DNA of 64,000 nt, taken from positions 67,220,001 through 67,284,000 of the forward strand of contig CM045733.1 in the NCBI GenBank assembly GCA_024760905.1, in the 5' to 3' direction. Source of the stretch: Plotosus lineatus. Its lineage: Eukaryota > Chordata > Actinopteri > Siluriformes > Plotosidae. A program made the translations under genes and the position numbers. This document shows positions 34,058-46,053 of this stretch, piece after piece (the stretch's first letter is position 1; each line of letters starts with the position of its first letter). The notes below the pieces were generated by a model. The model did no database searches, was not told the DNA's origin, and worked only from the letters and a program-made list of their open reading frames with translations.

Positions 34058-36450
34058 GTGGTGGTGGCGGTGGTGCTGAAGGAGGGGGAGATGGTGGTGG
34101 AAAGTAAAAACTGCAGCAGATGGGGCTGATTGTGCTCTCTACGCAAATTAAGGATCGAGACATCTGCAGCCGCTACATACTGGTGGTCTGAGGCAATTAA
34201 GGCAGGGTAATGGTGAAGGAGGGGGGAGGAGAGGACTGCAGGACAGAGGAAAAGACAGTCCTGCCTGTCGGTGCATAGAGATGGAGTCAGGCTCACATTA
34301 CAATGAGGCTGGCTACAATAGAGTGAGCCAGCCAAGAGGAGATGGGGCACACTGGGTGTGTTTGGGGGAGTGGGAGTGTTAAGGGGAGTCTTGAAGATTA
34401 ATGTATGAAGAAGAAGCTACCAACAACACTCCACATAGCCAAAATACAAGAAGGGTGGGGGTGGGGTTGTGTGTGTGGGGGGGGGCTTCCAAGATCAAGT
34501 ATATCCAGAAATCTGAGTTATAAAGTGCATCCTTCTCTCCATCTTCCTCCATTTGAGCCTTAAGGTCATTTACGAAGGTGAAAGCTTAGAGGTTCACTGT
34601 TGTGGATTTAATGTGGAGTGCTTCTGTCTATTTTTTGGTGGTTTTGTCCTCAGTCCAACATCCCTGCCAACCCCCCCTACCCCACAACTCCGTAGAGGTG
34701 ATGTGACAAAGCGAGGTCATCTCTAGGATTAGACCCCTTTAACGTAGGCTTTATTTATGGACTGGGAGCTGGGGGGATATTTGGGACAGGAGAAGAATGC
34801 CTCCATGGTGTTTACAGGGGCAACTCTCTTGGGATATGTGTGCAACAATGCCAGTTCACAGCATATTTGCATAACTCAATTTCAACTAATCAGGCCCAAG
34901 TTGTTTTAAATAATTGGGGGAACCAACAGGATGCAATTGTTGCCTAAGTGGGAAACTGTTTGGGTAGCTAACTAGGAACAAACCATACACTCATTAACAT
35001 CTGCAAAGGAAAGAATAATAACCTACAGGACTGTGGATTTAGCTAAAATACATTTAAATCTATGGAAAAGTAATATATCTTTTTTCCTTGATTGTTTCAA
35101 ATGGTTGTTGTGATTCTGTGAATTAGCAAACACACACGAGAGCATGGAAACTTATTAATATCCACTGAAGTATGATGCATAAGTATTCTTGCTCTATGAA
35201 CAGTTGAGATTACTCTATACTATTAAAATCATATGACATGAGTTTATTGAGTTTTGTATCATATTGATTCTAATAAATGTGCATTTGTGTTATTATATGA
35301 ACTCTTATCCTAAAGCTAAGTGATCCTTACTGCAGCCACTTAAAACTACTAAAGAATGGTTTGTTCCAACATGGCTCTTTCAATGGCCAAGCCAAAGCCC
35401 AGTTATAATTGAGGTTATCTGAGAAGATGTCTTGCCTTTAAAGAAATGCTACTTGCATAGAGTCCCAATTGCTCCCATTTGGCCTCATCATAACTGAAAC
35501 CAGACCCTGTTTGGTGTTACTCATGTGGTTTCTTCACCTTTTTAAGTGTGAGACTCTCTCCTGACATACAGTCCGATGGGTGGGGAGTGCTGCCACTGAG
35601 GGCGTCTGCTTTTAAAAAAATACACACCAGTGAATCCTTTTGAAGAGAGCACAGGGAGTTCACAAAGTGTGTGAGGTTACTCATCCGTGGACTCAATGAA
35701 GCTTTTCAGACTTGGGGTATTCGTACACAGGCAGACTTTACAAGTGTTTGCTCACAAGAGGTTGCCTAGTATGAGATGGTCCGGCTTTGTGTCATCACTT
35801 GACAACTGTCCATCATCTCAACATGTGCATTTGTAAAGAACTTCTCAAAGGCACCTGAGATGAGGCAAGACAAGTACCACTTATGTCCAAACGGAATTGC
35901 TTTTAATTTTTTTTCTAATTTCTCTACTCACCATTCACCCTCTATTAGCACATCATGAGATATCCCCTCTCCAATATATCAGATGCTCTGGAATATATAC
36001 ACACAAAAAATACAGTACAACCCTTATGAGATAATACAATAAGCTTTTGCAGTACCAGCAGTTAAAATAGTTACAAACGATAAAAAGTTCAGAATGTACA
36101 TTTGGAAACTGCACACTATAGTAGTCGTATAGTAAGTGTTCATTGATGGCCAAGTAGCTCACACACCAGCTCATGATTTAGAGCTTTTTTGCTCTTGATC
36201 TCGATGAGCGAGTACAACCCTGAGGATATTTTTCCTGCTGCCTTTGGAGGAGTCGATGGTTCTTATAATTGTTCAGTGGTGTGAATCAGCCACCACAAAA
36301 CACTGGAGCACATTGAGAGCACTAGCAGAGGGCAGCAAGGAGGTGATGAAGTGGCAGTGAGAATGAACTTAATCCCCTAAGCTCTTGTTGGGGCTTGTCT
36401 GTGCTCTCCCCTCCTTCCTGAGGACCCCAACCTCACAAAGAAACTCAAAA
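33640..36450. other. Longest repeat-poor stretch of the left two thirds
   Basis: Nearly 3 kb without SINE, LINE or transposon ends. It holds a T34 tract (34022-34056), G-rich stretches near 34450-34490, and repeat-free blocks such as 33700-33930 and 34090-34330 with AATTAAGG phrases like homeodomain core sites. The lysine-rich minus frame across the T tract is an artefact. I see no exon. Confidence 0.35.
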
Positions 36451-36721
36451 AGCACACCCCAAGTCTTTTTTTTTTTTTTCGAAAGAAATTAAAAACAGAA
36501 AGAAAAAACAGTCTTTATACGAAATTTGAGGTACTTTAAATGAAGTACAGTGGTTCTGGACAAATGAAATAAGGGCTGTAAAAGTTTGGGAAAGTATTAC
36601 ACAGATTTATTTTAAGACTCAGAACCTTTGAGCCATTGAGCCATCTACAAAGAACTGTTTTGGCAAAACAATTTCACTTGACAATATTCAAAAATTTTAG
36701 TGTGTTGATATCCATTATTCA

Positions 36722-36728
<7 letters not shown>

Positions 36729-36776
<48 letters not shown>
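36729..36776. repeat. (TA)n microsatellite
   Basis: About 24 TA units directly at the left end of a pogo-like element that targets TA. Confidence 0.95.
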
Positions 36777-36777
<1 letters not shown>

Positions 36778-36779
<2 letters not shown>

Positions 36780-37060
36780 TGGTACCTCACTTTACGAAAT
36801 TAATCCATTCCAGAGGCAGTTTCGCAACCTATATTTTTCGTAAGTAGAACCACATTTTACATGTAAAACGCGTGATTCGTTCCAAGGCCAGGAGGGCGGG
36901 ATGTTGGGAGATAGCCAATGGGACGCCAGCAGGCGGTATGTTGGGAGATAGTCAATGGGAGAACAACTTGTGCATTGTTTGAATTTTTGAGATGGTCCTG
37001 ATGGCACAGATATAAAATGGCACTCAAATAATGACAGAGTGGTTCAGAGAGCATGATGAA
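36778..37060. mobile_element. Pogo-like MITE, internally deleted relative of 15688
   Basis: The left end CAGTGGTACCTCACTTTACG follows TA. ACATTTTACATGTAAAACGC and GTGCATTGTTTGAATTTTTG match the element at 15688-16582, but the HTH region between them is deleted. A GATAGCCAATGGGA-type unit is duplicated. The right end is unclear. Confidence 0.65.
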
Positions 37061-37133
37061 TTATTTTTGTATATCTTTTAGCACCCCACAGTCCTGACCT
37101 TAACCATACTGATAGTTTTCATCAGGGGAAGAC

Positions 37134-37463
37134 TCTTCTTCCCTTTCTTCAGGGGTCGCCACAGCAAATCATCTGATTCATACATTTGATATGGCATAGG
37201 TTTTACATTGGAGGTCCTTCCTGACACAAACCTTTAGCAAGGGACAGAAACACGCTGATGGCATTGCAGCCTACCCTTTATGAAAGTCAACAATGGTTCT
37301 TTTACATGCCTCTCACCATAGACAGTATGAGACATGGCCGGCCTTTGATAACCCAGTTAGCTGCACTGTGGGGACAGTGACAACCTTGTGGAGAGTGGGA
37401 CTTGAACCCGCAACCCTAGGATCAGCGATCCAGCGCCCTATACCACTAGGCCACCACTGCCCC
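37134..37463 (-). mobile_element. SINE type A, full length
   Basis: CTTCTTCCCTTTCTTCAGGG, GGTCGCCACAGCAAATCATC and the head ACCACTAGGCCACCACTGCC in reverse. GGGGAAGAC on the left and GGAGAAGAC on the right may be a mutated target duplication. Confidence 0.86.
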
Positions 37464-37672
37464 TCTGGAGAAGACCCTATGGAGTGACACAATTGTTCAA
37501 TCATCAACTGAAGATGTTGGAGAAAAAGGAACCCATCAATGAATGGAAATAAATGTCATGTTGCCTAAGTTTACTGAAATAATGGCCTGACGATTAAGTG
37601 CTGTAAGCAAGGCTAAAGGCAGAAAAACAATATTTTCATGTGAACGACTTTTTTTTTTGTCTGGGCAGTGTA

Positions 37673-38135
37673 CAGTAGGCCCTTGACTATTCACGGTTTT
37701 GCACTCACAGTTTGAGTATTCGTGAACTGCCAAGCAACTGACACGTCACTCAAATTCAGCAAATGGCTGTCCTCCTTCCTGCTGATTGGCTAAGATGATG
37801 TAACACCCCTTTTTCCTCATTCACACACAAGTTGTCAATAAGCCTCTTTTTTTAGTGTGTTTTAAGTACCAGTTAAGCTCTATGATGCCACTCAAATGCT
37901 GTGCGTCTTCTCTGACTAAGCGATAGAAAACACTGGATGTCTCTTCTGAAGAAATAAGACTTTCTCCTGAAGAAACAACAGTTTCCTCTGAACTGAAAAA
38001 AAGTCTTTTTCAATTATTATTCCAGTACAGTATCTAAGTTAATGTTTAGAATGTTTGTGTGTGAGATTTTATGTTCTGTAGCATGTTTAACAAACGATAC
38101 CAAAAGGATAAACTTTATTACGCTTCATGTCCTTT
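37673..38135 (+). mobile_element. Pogo/Tigger-like element, truncated copy of 58830
   Basis: CAGTAGGCCCTTGACTATTC start, ATTCAGCAAATGGCTGTCCT, and GTTTAGAATGTTTGTGTG then AACGATACCAAAAGGATAAA align with 58830-59480. The right half is missing. Confidence 0.7.
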
Positions 38136-38432
38136 TGCATTGAAGGTGACGTCTCCAAGATGGCACTGCCAACAGGGCGACGTCGCGGAGTTCTCAGGGT
38201 CAAATTGTTTCTTTGTTCGTTTTAATTTGTTTTATTTGTTGTTTTGTTTGTTGATGTTTTGCACTATGCTCGTCTATGACCGGTCGACCCTACTGTGTAT
38301 TGCTCATACACACATCTAACTCAGGTAGGCAGGCAGGTAAATAAAAGTTCATGGAGCAAAAGCAGAAATCAAAATCTTGACAGATTATGAACTTATAAAA
38401 TGGAAAATTAACGAAGGAAATATTGTTAAATG

Positions 38433-38640
38433 TTTTCCTCCCACAATCCAGATACAGTACAGGCATATTAGCCTAATTGGCTGTTTCACATTCTCCCTAG
38501 GTGTGAATGTGTGAGAATGGTTCTCTTTGTTAGTCAGGCAATATGTTCATGGTGTACCCCACCTTTGCTTAGTGTCAGCTGAGGTCGGCTCCAGCCCCCC
38601 CAACCTATGAGAATTATTCAGCTCTTTAAATGAGTTAGAG
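38433..38640 (+). mobile_element. SINE type C, 5'-truncated
   Basis: TTTTCCTCCCACAATCCAGA, CCTAGGTGTGAATGTGTG, AGTGTCAGCTGAGGTCGGC and a decayed tail. Confidence 0.7.
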
Positions 38641-40321
38641 TGAGACTTAGCAGTCCAACACTCATCCTTAAGGTCTAATCATACACCTTATACAGTATTA
38701 TTGTCCCAATAAAGAGGAACACTGAATGCCCAAAAGATGCACCATCTCACATTCACAACTGGTTCTTTTCCATGAGCATAGGTGGTTGCAGAAGTGAGAT
38801 ATGATTACCACTGAAGAACTTTTATTGTACCTTCATTGTACATGTTAACTACATTCAGTATGTTCTGCTTATAAGTTTGCATCCAAAGCATGCAACACCC
38901 ACTGAATTTCATTGTTACAAGATTAATGTGCCTACCACAATCATTTTATACTGCATTATGAGCTATTTTTGTCTGTATTACCTCTTTTGTGATCATAGGA
39001 TGCTAATTTAAGTTGTTTGCAATTACGTTTTGAGTACTATGCAAGAGATATGTTACAAACTTGGCATTCGATCAACACTGCAGATTCCCTACAGTGAATT
39101 CTGGATGTTAAAGTACATTGTCTTATTAATGTAAGAAAACTCAATATAGGAAGACTCAGTTAGTTTTGGGAATAAGTATTAAAATAAATGTCTCTCTCCC
39201 TTGACATCACATCCAGCCACAGAAACATGGCATTCTTAGCTTACCGGAATTATACAACTTCATCACAAAGTGAAATCATCTGATTTAACATAATATTTTT
39301 ATATAATAACATAATATTTAATTCTTATTAAATATAATATTTAATTATTTATTTATGCTTATTTACTTGTTGAGGCTCTGCCGTGTGGAAAGGACTCAAC
39401 AAAGATTAATTTTTTGCTAGTGTTGTGTTTACAGAAAAAGCTGATACTGCAGGTACTAAAAACGAGTTTATTATCAAAAGGTGAAAACTAACACTGACTA
39501 AATGAAAAGGGGCTCATGAACCTCTGCTCAGGCTCATGCTAAACAAACAAAATACACTTAAACTAAGACAGACAAATTTGCAGATAATGTCTGTAGAGCT
39601 GAAGAGCATGTAGAGCCAACATGACAGTGGACAGACAGACAGGGATCTGCCTATCGGACTCACTAAAAGGTATCACTAAGCTGGAACAACCGATGAAAAC
39701 TGGGGCAGGATTAAGATATTTTAAGCGATTAATTTAATGGAGAGTAGGAAGAGAGAAGACAACTAAACGCCAGATCAGAAATCCAGTAATCCATATTGAA
39801 AAATATATTAATAATATTTTCGCATTCGCTTTATTGCTGAAATATGCTCACGGTTATGGCACAAACACATGACAACAATAATTCGTTTTCCACTATTCAT
39901 TATTAATTTTTAATGCTCATTTTAAATGAGAGGATTGTTGTGATATCTGGCAACAGTTTTAACAACAAACAGTGACAGTCAGTGTGTATCCACCTGAAAA
40001 AGAGAACTTGAAAACTGAGGAGGCAAGTTCCAGTCAGGTACATGAGGACTAACATTTCTGGCTTGGTAGCACGATGAGGGCTCTCAGGCTTTGCAACCAC
40101 TTTCCACCCTTTGATCTCTTTTCTATGCAAGTTTTTGAATGATCAGTCTACAAGCTAAATGTCATTTTTCAATTTTGTACTTTCTCAGGGACGATTTGAT
40201 GTTGTTTAAATTTCGCAGTAAACATTTTCTGTGGTGCACTGGCAATCATAGCAACCTGATGAAGACCTTTGGAGATGTACATCCACCACTGTTCATGATC
40301 ATGGTAACTAGAAAATGTGTT
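38641..40321. other. Non-coding stretch
   Basis: AT-rich, no repeat or coding signature recognised. Confidence 0.4.
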
Positions 40322-40480
40322 TATAGACTGTGGCAGGAAACTGGACTACCCAGATGGAACCACGCAAACACAGGGAGAACACGCACGCTCCACGAAGAAA
40401 CACCCCTGCTGAACACGAGGCTCAAACCAGAATTTTGCTGTAAAGTGGAAGTGATAGCTATGCCACTCCTAGTATTAATG
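40322..40480 (-). mobile_element. SINE type C fragment
   Basis: GGCAGGAAACTGGACTACCC, GGGAGAACACGCACGCTCCA and GCTGTAAAGTGGAAGTGATA are core and head in reverse. Confidence 0.65.
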
Positions 40481-40782
40481 TAGCAGATGTTAAATATTCC
40501 ATTTGGTGCCAAAAGTGTTCATGTGGGTGTGTGTATGTGAGTGTGATGGGGTGTAATGAGTATTGAATTTCATGACCTCTACATTCATTTCTGGAGATAT
40601 GGTTAAGATTTGGTGCTACTACCCTTGAGGCACCATCTGCTGAGAAAAAGTAAAGCATTAACACTCTAGTACTGATATTCTTTTTTAAAGATAAGATACA
40701 GCGCTGTCTTCAATTATTGCCACCTTTTATAAGGATAAGTTTAAAATAGGGTTCGAAAAAATTATGGTTCAGAAGGGGCTGA

Positions 40783-41135
40783 CAGGCGACAGTGCTGCAG
40801 TGGTTAATATGTCCACTTCACATCAAGCAGGCCCGGGTTTGATTCCTGGGCTCAGGCGTTTTTGTCTGGAGTTCGGATGTTATCCCCACACTTGCATAAG
40901 TTTCCTCCAGGTACTCCAGTTTCCTCCAACAGTCAAAACAATGCCCAGTAGGCTAAATGGCCTTTCCAAATCGCACCTAAGTGTCAGTGTGAATGGTTGC
41001 ATGTGTGTTGGCACTGCAGTGGTCTGGCAAGCTGTTCAGGATTTACCCAGCCTTCGCCCAGAGGTGGTTGGGATAGGTGCCAGTCTCCCCGCAACCTTAA
41101 TTAGGACTAAGTCTATCTAATGAATGGATGAAGGA
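40783..41135 (+). mobile_element. SINE type C, full length
   Basis: GGCGACAGTGCTGCAGTGG head, GGGTTTGATTCCTGGGCTCA B-box region, AAGTTTCCTCCAGGTACTCC core, CGCAACCTTAATTAGGACTA tail and GAATGGATGAA. Confidence 0.85.
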
Positions 41136-41514
41136 GGCGGGCCCAAGGTAACCACAGCAGAAGCTATATTCTGTAGTCGGCTCACCATTTTTGTATTAAT
41201 TTGGACATGTGTTTTGTCTCGATGTCTTGTTGGGATCACCTAGTTTTTCTTTCCTTTGAACTTTTGATTTTTATTTAAATTGTCCACGTTTTTCATAGAT
41301 TCTCCAATGTCATGCATCTTCACTTGTTTCAGAGGTCCTCTGAGCGTAAAATAGCCTGTATACATAGAACTGGTCATATTTTGCATCTGGGATAGGGTTG
41401 TTTTCATTATACCCAGTCTTCCTTTCACAGCTAATCTCAATATTTATTCCATGGAAGAGTGTTTGATGGTGGTTTTGGAGACTTGGAAATTTTTGTTTGT
41501 ACATTTTTTGAATC

Positions 41515-41745
41515 ACTTAATCCTAATTAACATATTAGGCTGGCACCCATCCCACTCTGAGTAAGGTCAGAATACACCTGGGACAGTTCAGCAGGCCATC
41601 ACAGGGCAGAAATGTGCTGATGGCTATGATGAAAGTCAGCAATTGTTCTTTTACATGGCTCTCACCATAGCCAGTGAGAGACATGTCCAGTATTCGATAT
41701 CCAGTTTGCTGCACTTGTGACAACCTGTCAATAGTCACTTGAAAG
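41515..41745 (-). mobile_element. SINE type B, head-truncated
   Basis: AATCACTTAATCCTAATTAA, GGCCATCACAGGGCAGAAAT and GTGAGAGACATGTCCAGTAT in reverse order. Confidence 0.75.
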
Positions 41746-41849
41746 AGTGATTTAATTGTATTTAAACATAAATTAACATTTTTACTCAAACAACAGGAAG
41801 ATACAAAACAATATGTACAGTATTTCAATGAAGAAGAAAAAATTAGGAC

Positions 41850-42917
41850 CCCCCCCCCCCCAATACCTAGTGTTACCCACTTTGTCTAAAATAACTTTGG
41901 TGAGACGTTTCTTGTAGCTATCAGTTTCTGACAACAATCTGAGGAAAGATTTTCCCAGTCTTCAATACAGAATTCTTTCAACTATGAGATGTTTGATGTG
42001 TTTCTTACATGCACAACCCATTTCAAGTTACCACACAGTATCTCAATGGAAGTAAGATCCGGGCTTTGATCCCTCCAGAACTTTCCATTTAGTTTCAGTC
42101 AGTCCTTGGTGGATTTACTGTATTCTTTGGGTTATCGTCATGTTGCAGTGTCAAGTTCTGCTTCAGCTTTAATTTTTTTTAGAGATGGATTCACATGTTC
42201 TTCAAGAACTCTCTGATATACAATAGAATTCATGATGGATTCTCTGATAGTGAGCCAACCAGGTCCCACTGCAGCAAAGCATCCCCAAACCAGACATTTA
42301 AACCTCCATGCTTCACAGTTTGGTATGAGGTTCCTTCCCTAGAATACCATATTTGGTTTCTAAACATGTATTCTGGTCTGGTGTCCAAACAATTCAACTC
42401 CAGAATACTGCACCTGATCTTTGTCCATGTTATCTCTGGCAAACTTCAGTCTGGCCTTAATGTTCTTTTTAGTGAGCAAAGGTTTCCTCCTTGCACACCT
42501 CCCATGAAGGTAAAACATGTATTGTCTCTTTCTGATAGTTGAGTCATGTGCTTTCACATCGACAGTAGCAAGAGCCTGCTGTGGCTCCTTTGATGACATT
42601 GTAGGACTTTTGATGACTTCTTTAGCATCTTGCAGTCTGCTCTGGGGTGAACTTGATTGGACGGATATGCGGATTAATCAGAAGGAGATAATGATGTTTT
42701 TAGTGAGCTGAACTCTGTGTACTCTGCCCTCGCCCGGAGTCGGCTGAGATGGGTGCCAGCCTCCCCGCAACCCTAATTAACATTAAGCGGTTCATAAATT
42801 GACTGAATGTTTTTAGTTCTATACTTTAATTTCATACACCAAGAAATTAAACTGCATAGATTTTATACAAAACCTGAAAAAGTGTAGGTGTTCCAAAAGT
42901 TTTGATTGATAGTGTAT
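41850..42917 (-). pseudogene. Tc1-like transposon relic, interrupted by a SINE tail
   Basis: On the minus strand a Tc1-type transposase survives in fragments: IKARLKFARDNMDKDQ and VELFGHQ in the catalytic region, and GALLQWDLVGSLSE. Near 42867-42917 GTGTAGGTGTTCCAAAAGTT is the usual Tc1 terminal phrase. A plus-strand SINE tail at 42714-42808 lies between transposase and terminal repeat, so it inserted afterwards. Stops and frameshifts abound. Confidence 0.82.
42714..42808 (+). mobile_element. SINE tail (type B/C) inside the Tc1 relic
   Basis: GTGTACTCTGCCCTCGCCCG, GAGTCGGCTGAGATGGGTGC, CCCTAATTAACATTAAGCGG and GACTGAATG. Confidence 0.8.
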
Positions 42918-43022
42918 ATCAGTACATTTACCTCATGGCTGAAAAGTTAGGTGAATAGGAAGACCAGTTTCTTATTTAAAGTTAGGATATTGAAAATTAA
43001 ATAATGCACATAAACCCCCATA

Positions 43023-43327
43023 GAACCGCTACTCCTCCGCATTGAGAGGGGCCAGTTTAGGTGGCTCGGGCATCTGCTCAGAATGCCTCCCGAACGCCTC
43101 CCTGGTGTAGTGTTTCGGGCATGTCAAACTGGGAAGAGACCCCGGGGTCGACCTAGAACACGCTGGCGGGACTGTCTCTCGGTTTGTCTGGAAAGGCCTA
43201 GGTGTCTCCCTGGAAGAGCTGGAGGAAGTGGCTGGGGAGAGGGATGTCTGGACCGCCTTGCTTAAGTTGCTGCCCCCACGATCTGACCCCAGAAGAAGCG
43301 GAAGATGATGATGATGATGATGATGAT
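43023..43327 (+). mobile_element. 3' end of a second LINE family with (GAT)n tail
   Basis: The frames encode ERGQFRWLGHLLRMPPERLP- and RPRGRPRTRWRDCLS-like phrases, typical of a fish non-LTR element C-terminus but distinct from the RTE copies (which read RLRWFGHVQRRDS). It ends in about eight GAT units (43304-43327). Confidence 0.65.
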
Positions 43328-43463
43328 ATACATAAACAGTCAAAACATTTGGAACCCCTTTGGATGCTGTTCCATGATTTGAATCAGAACATAGTATCTT
43401 TTTCCTTTCTTCTCAGGTACTTCTGATATACTGCTCACCTTTATTCCTGAAAAGGTGTACGTA

Positions 43464-43464
<1 letters not shown>

Positions 43465-43519
<55 letters not shown>

Positions 43520-43520
43520 T
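43465..43520. repeat. (CT)n(GT)n microsatellite
   Basis: CT units to 43501, GT units to 43520, next to the RTE tail at 43547. Confidence 0.95.
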
Positions 43521-43544
43521 AGACAGACACACACAAACACACAC

Positions 43545-44515
43545 ACTTCTTCTTTTCCTTTCAGCTGTGCCCTTCAGGGGTCGCCACAACAAATGATCAG
43601 CCTCCATCTCACCCTATCCTTTGCATCTTCTACTCTTACTCCAACTACCTTCATGTCCTCCTTCACCACATCCATAAATCTCCTCTTTGGTCTTCCTCTA
43701 GGCCTTCTGCCTGGTAGTTCCAACCTTAGTATCCTACTACCAATATACTCACTATCCCTCCTCTGTACATGTCCAAACCATCTCAATCTAGCCTCTCTGA
43801 CTTTGTCTCCAAAACATCTAAAATGTGCTGTCCCTCTGATGTACTCATTCCTGATCCTATCCATCCACGTTACTCCCAAAGAGGACCTCAATATTTTCAT
43901 CTCTGCTACCTCCAGTTCTGCCTCCTGTCTTTTCCCTAGGGCCACTGTTTCTAAACCATACAACATCGCTGGCCTCAACACCGTCTTGTACACTTTTTCC
44001 TTCATTTTTGCTGATACTCTCCTATCACCCATCACACCGGACACTTTTCTCCATCCATTCCAACCTGCCTGCACACACTTCTTCACCTCTTTTCCACACT
44101 CTCCATTGCTCTGGATTGTTGAGCCTAAGTACTTAAAATCCTCACCGTTCATCTTGGGTCGTTCTCGTTCACACACATGTATTCTGTTTTACTGAGGCTA
44201 ACCTTCATTCTTCCCCTTTGCAGGGCATACCTCCACCTCTCTAGATTTTCCTGCACTTGTTCTCTGCTCTCACTACAGATCACAATGTCATCTGCAAACA
44301 TCATAGTCCATGGAGATTCTTGTCTAACCTCATCTGTCAGCCTGTCCATCACCATAGCAAACAAGAAGGGGCTGAGAGCCGACCCTTGATGCAGTCCCAC
44401 CTCCACCTTGAACTCTTCTGTCACACCGACAGCACACCTCACCACTGTCTTACATCTCTCATACATGTCCTGCACCACTCTAACATACTTCTCTGCCACT
44501 CCAGACTTCCTCACA
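43545..44515 (-). mobile_element. RTE LINE 3' half
   Basis: The minus strand encodes KSGVAEKYVRVVQDMYERCK, HQGSALSPFLFAMVMDRL, MMFADDIVIC (codons at 44287-44298 give FADD), LGSTIQSNGECGKEVKKCVQ, MLYGLETVALGKRQEAELEV and LPGRRPRGRPKRRFMDV. It ends with CTGTTGTGGCGACCCCTGAA. The 5' side breaks into (AC)n at 44513-44533. Frames are longer than in other copies, but one deletion near FKYLGST breaks the ORF. Confidence 0.9.
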
Positions 44516-44533
44516 CACACACACACACACACA

Positions 44534-45687
44534 GACGTATATAAAATTAATAGAACACTATTTCCTTACTACTGAACATTTCTTGTAACAGCCAGTCTTT
44601 GTGTCTTTGTATTATGGCACATACTAAGTTCATTTTCAAAAAACATTCCTAAAGTTGTCATTCTCATATAGTTTTGGCACAAGATTCTGTCAAGCATTTG
44701 ACAATATACTGTTCAACCTTTACAGTACACGGTGGCATTTAACAATGCCACTAATTATGGCATGATGCATACTGTTATGTTTCATAGCAAAGAATGGCAG
44801 TCAAACAAAAGTGCTTGCATACAGCTAATATTACACTTATACAGTGACATAAATATCTTTAATAAAAAGCCTCTAGATTACTGCGCAAAATCAGTAAATC
44901 TCTATAAAAATGGCAAATACTGTACATTCAACACTTCATGATTGTCAAACCTTTATATACGGAGCATACACTGCCCTCTGCTGTACGTGAGTCAAACTGG
45001 ACCAAACTCCTACATTAGCTGCTGAAACACCAATGTCATTCCTTCAGTATCTGAATGCTGAGAAACACTGAAAGGCACATTAATAAATTAATGGGCTGTG
45101 ACAAATTTTACTTATGTAAAAAGTCAGACAGCTTGTACATCAAAGAAATGCACGACACATTAATTAATTTCAATCAGTTTTAGGAAGATATTTGAAATGT
45201 CCTATTGGTAAATAATGATTTGTGTATCAAAAGGTTTGCTATATTAATGCTTCATTTTATGGACATCATAAATGAAATTGGTGGTCTAAAAGAAGCAGCA
45301 GGAGTCAGTAAGTTTTAAAAGCTTAATTATCAACAATTAAACTGAATAGATTCAGTCTGGACTTTCATGTCTGCTTAAGATGAGTCAGGTTTGTTAGAAC
45401 AAGCAGGTCATAAACCATAGAATATTACATACTAGTTATTTACAGACACATTGGGGAATTACAGGTATTAGAAAAGGTAAGAAAAAGGTTTGATCTTTAG
45501 AATACTGGTAAATTTTATGAACTTAAATAATACAACCATATGAGCAACAGCCACGCCTAATACCCTTTAAAAACAACAACAAAACCCCACAACTTTTAAG
45601 TAGCATGCACATCCAGACAGCAGGATTCAACACTATTTTCTGATTCAAGGTGTGAGAGGTGCAGCTGGTTATCTTCAGTCGAGCAAA
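44534..45687 (-). other. Probable ARAP3 3' UTR and downstream sequence
   Basis: Directly downstream of the ARAP3 stop codon on the minus strand lies AT-rich, repeat-free sequence. I found no canonical AATAAA in this strand; an ATTAAA variant lies at about 44850-44855. The UTR length is therefore unknown. Confidence 0.4.
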
Positions 45688-46053
45688 TCACTCTTCATCT
45701 TCTGGTTTCTTAAAAAGCGTTGAGAGTTCATGTAACAGCATCTCCTCTGAAGTACTACAAGATTTGCGTTCTAAAGAGGCATGTTGTTTCTCATGCATCA
45801 GTGTATCAAGCGATCCCTCCCCCCCACTAGACCTTGTCATTTTTGGGACAACTGTCCGCTCAAGTGACCTGCTCTTTCCCTGGCCAAGGCTCTCAGTCCT
45901 CGGTGGCACTTCCAGACTCCTGGAATGACCACTGGAGTGAAAGCTGTTCTCCAAGGACTTCAGCACCTGCAGGCCAAAGTCACCAACCTCTTCGTAGAGT
46001 GGCTCTGGGCTTTCATCACGTTCCTCCAATGAGTCCTGCTGCACCTTCATTGG
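45688..46053 (-). CDS. arap3: ARAP3 last coding exon
   Basis: 366 nt including TGA. Starts PMKVQQDSLEERDESPEPLY after GTTTAG. Contains one PLYEEVGDFG tyrosine motif and ends LLHELSTLFKKPEDEE. The low-complexity Ser/Arg middle is poorly conserved in the family. Confidence 0.9.
   Translation of the reverse strand, partial: PMKVQQDSLEERDESPEPLYEEVGDFGLQVLKSLENSFHSSGHSRSLEVPPRTESLGQGKSRSLERTVVPKMTRSSGGEGSLDTLMHEKQHASLERKSCSTSEEMLLHELSTLFKKPEDEE

Noticed and set aside
33709..34350. 213-codon minus-strand frame with a long lysine run
   Set aside because: The lysines come from T tracts; no domain, splice or start support.
43029..43343. HHHHHH-containing minus-strand protein
   Set aside because: Antisense of the (GAT)n LINE tail.
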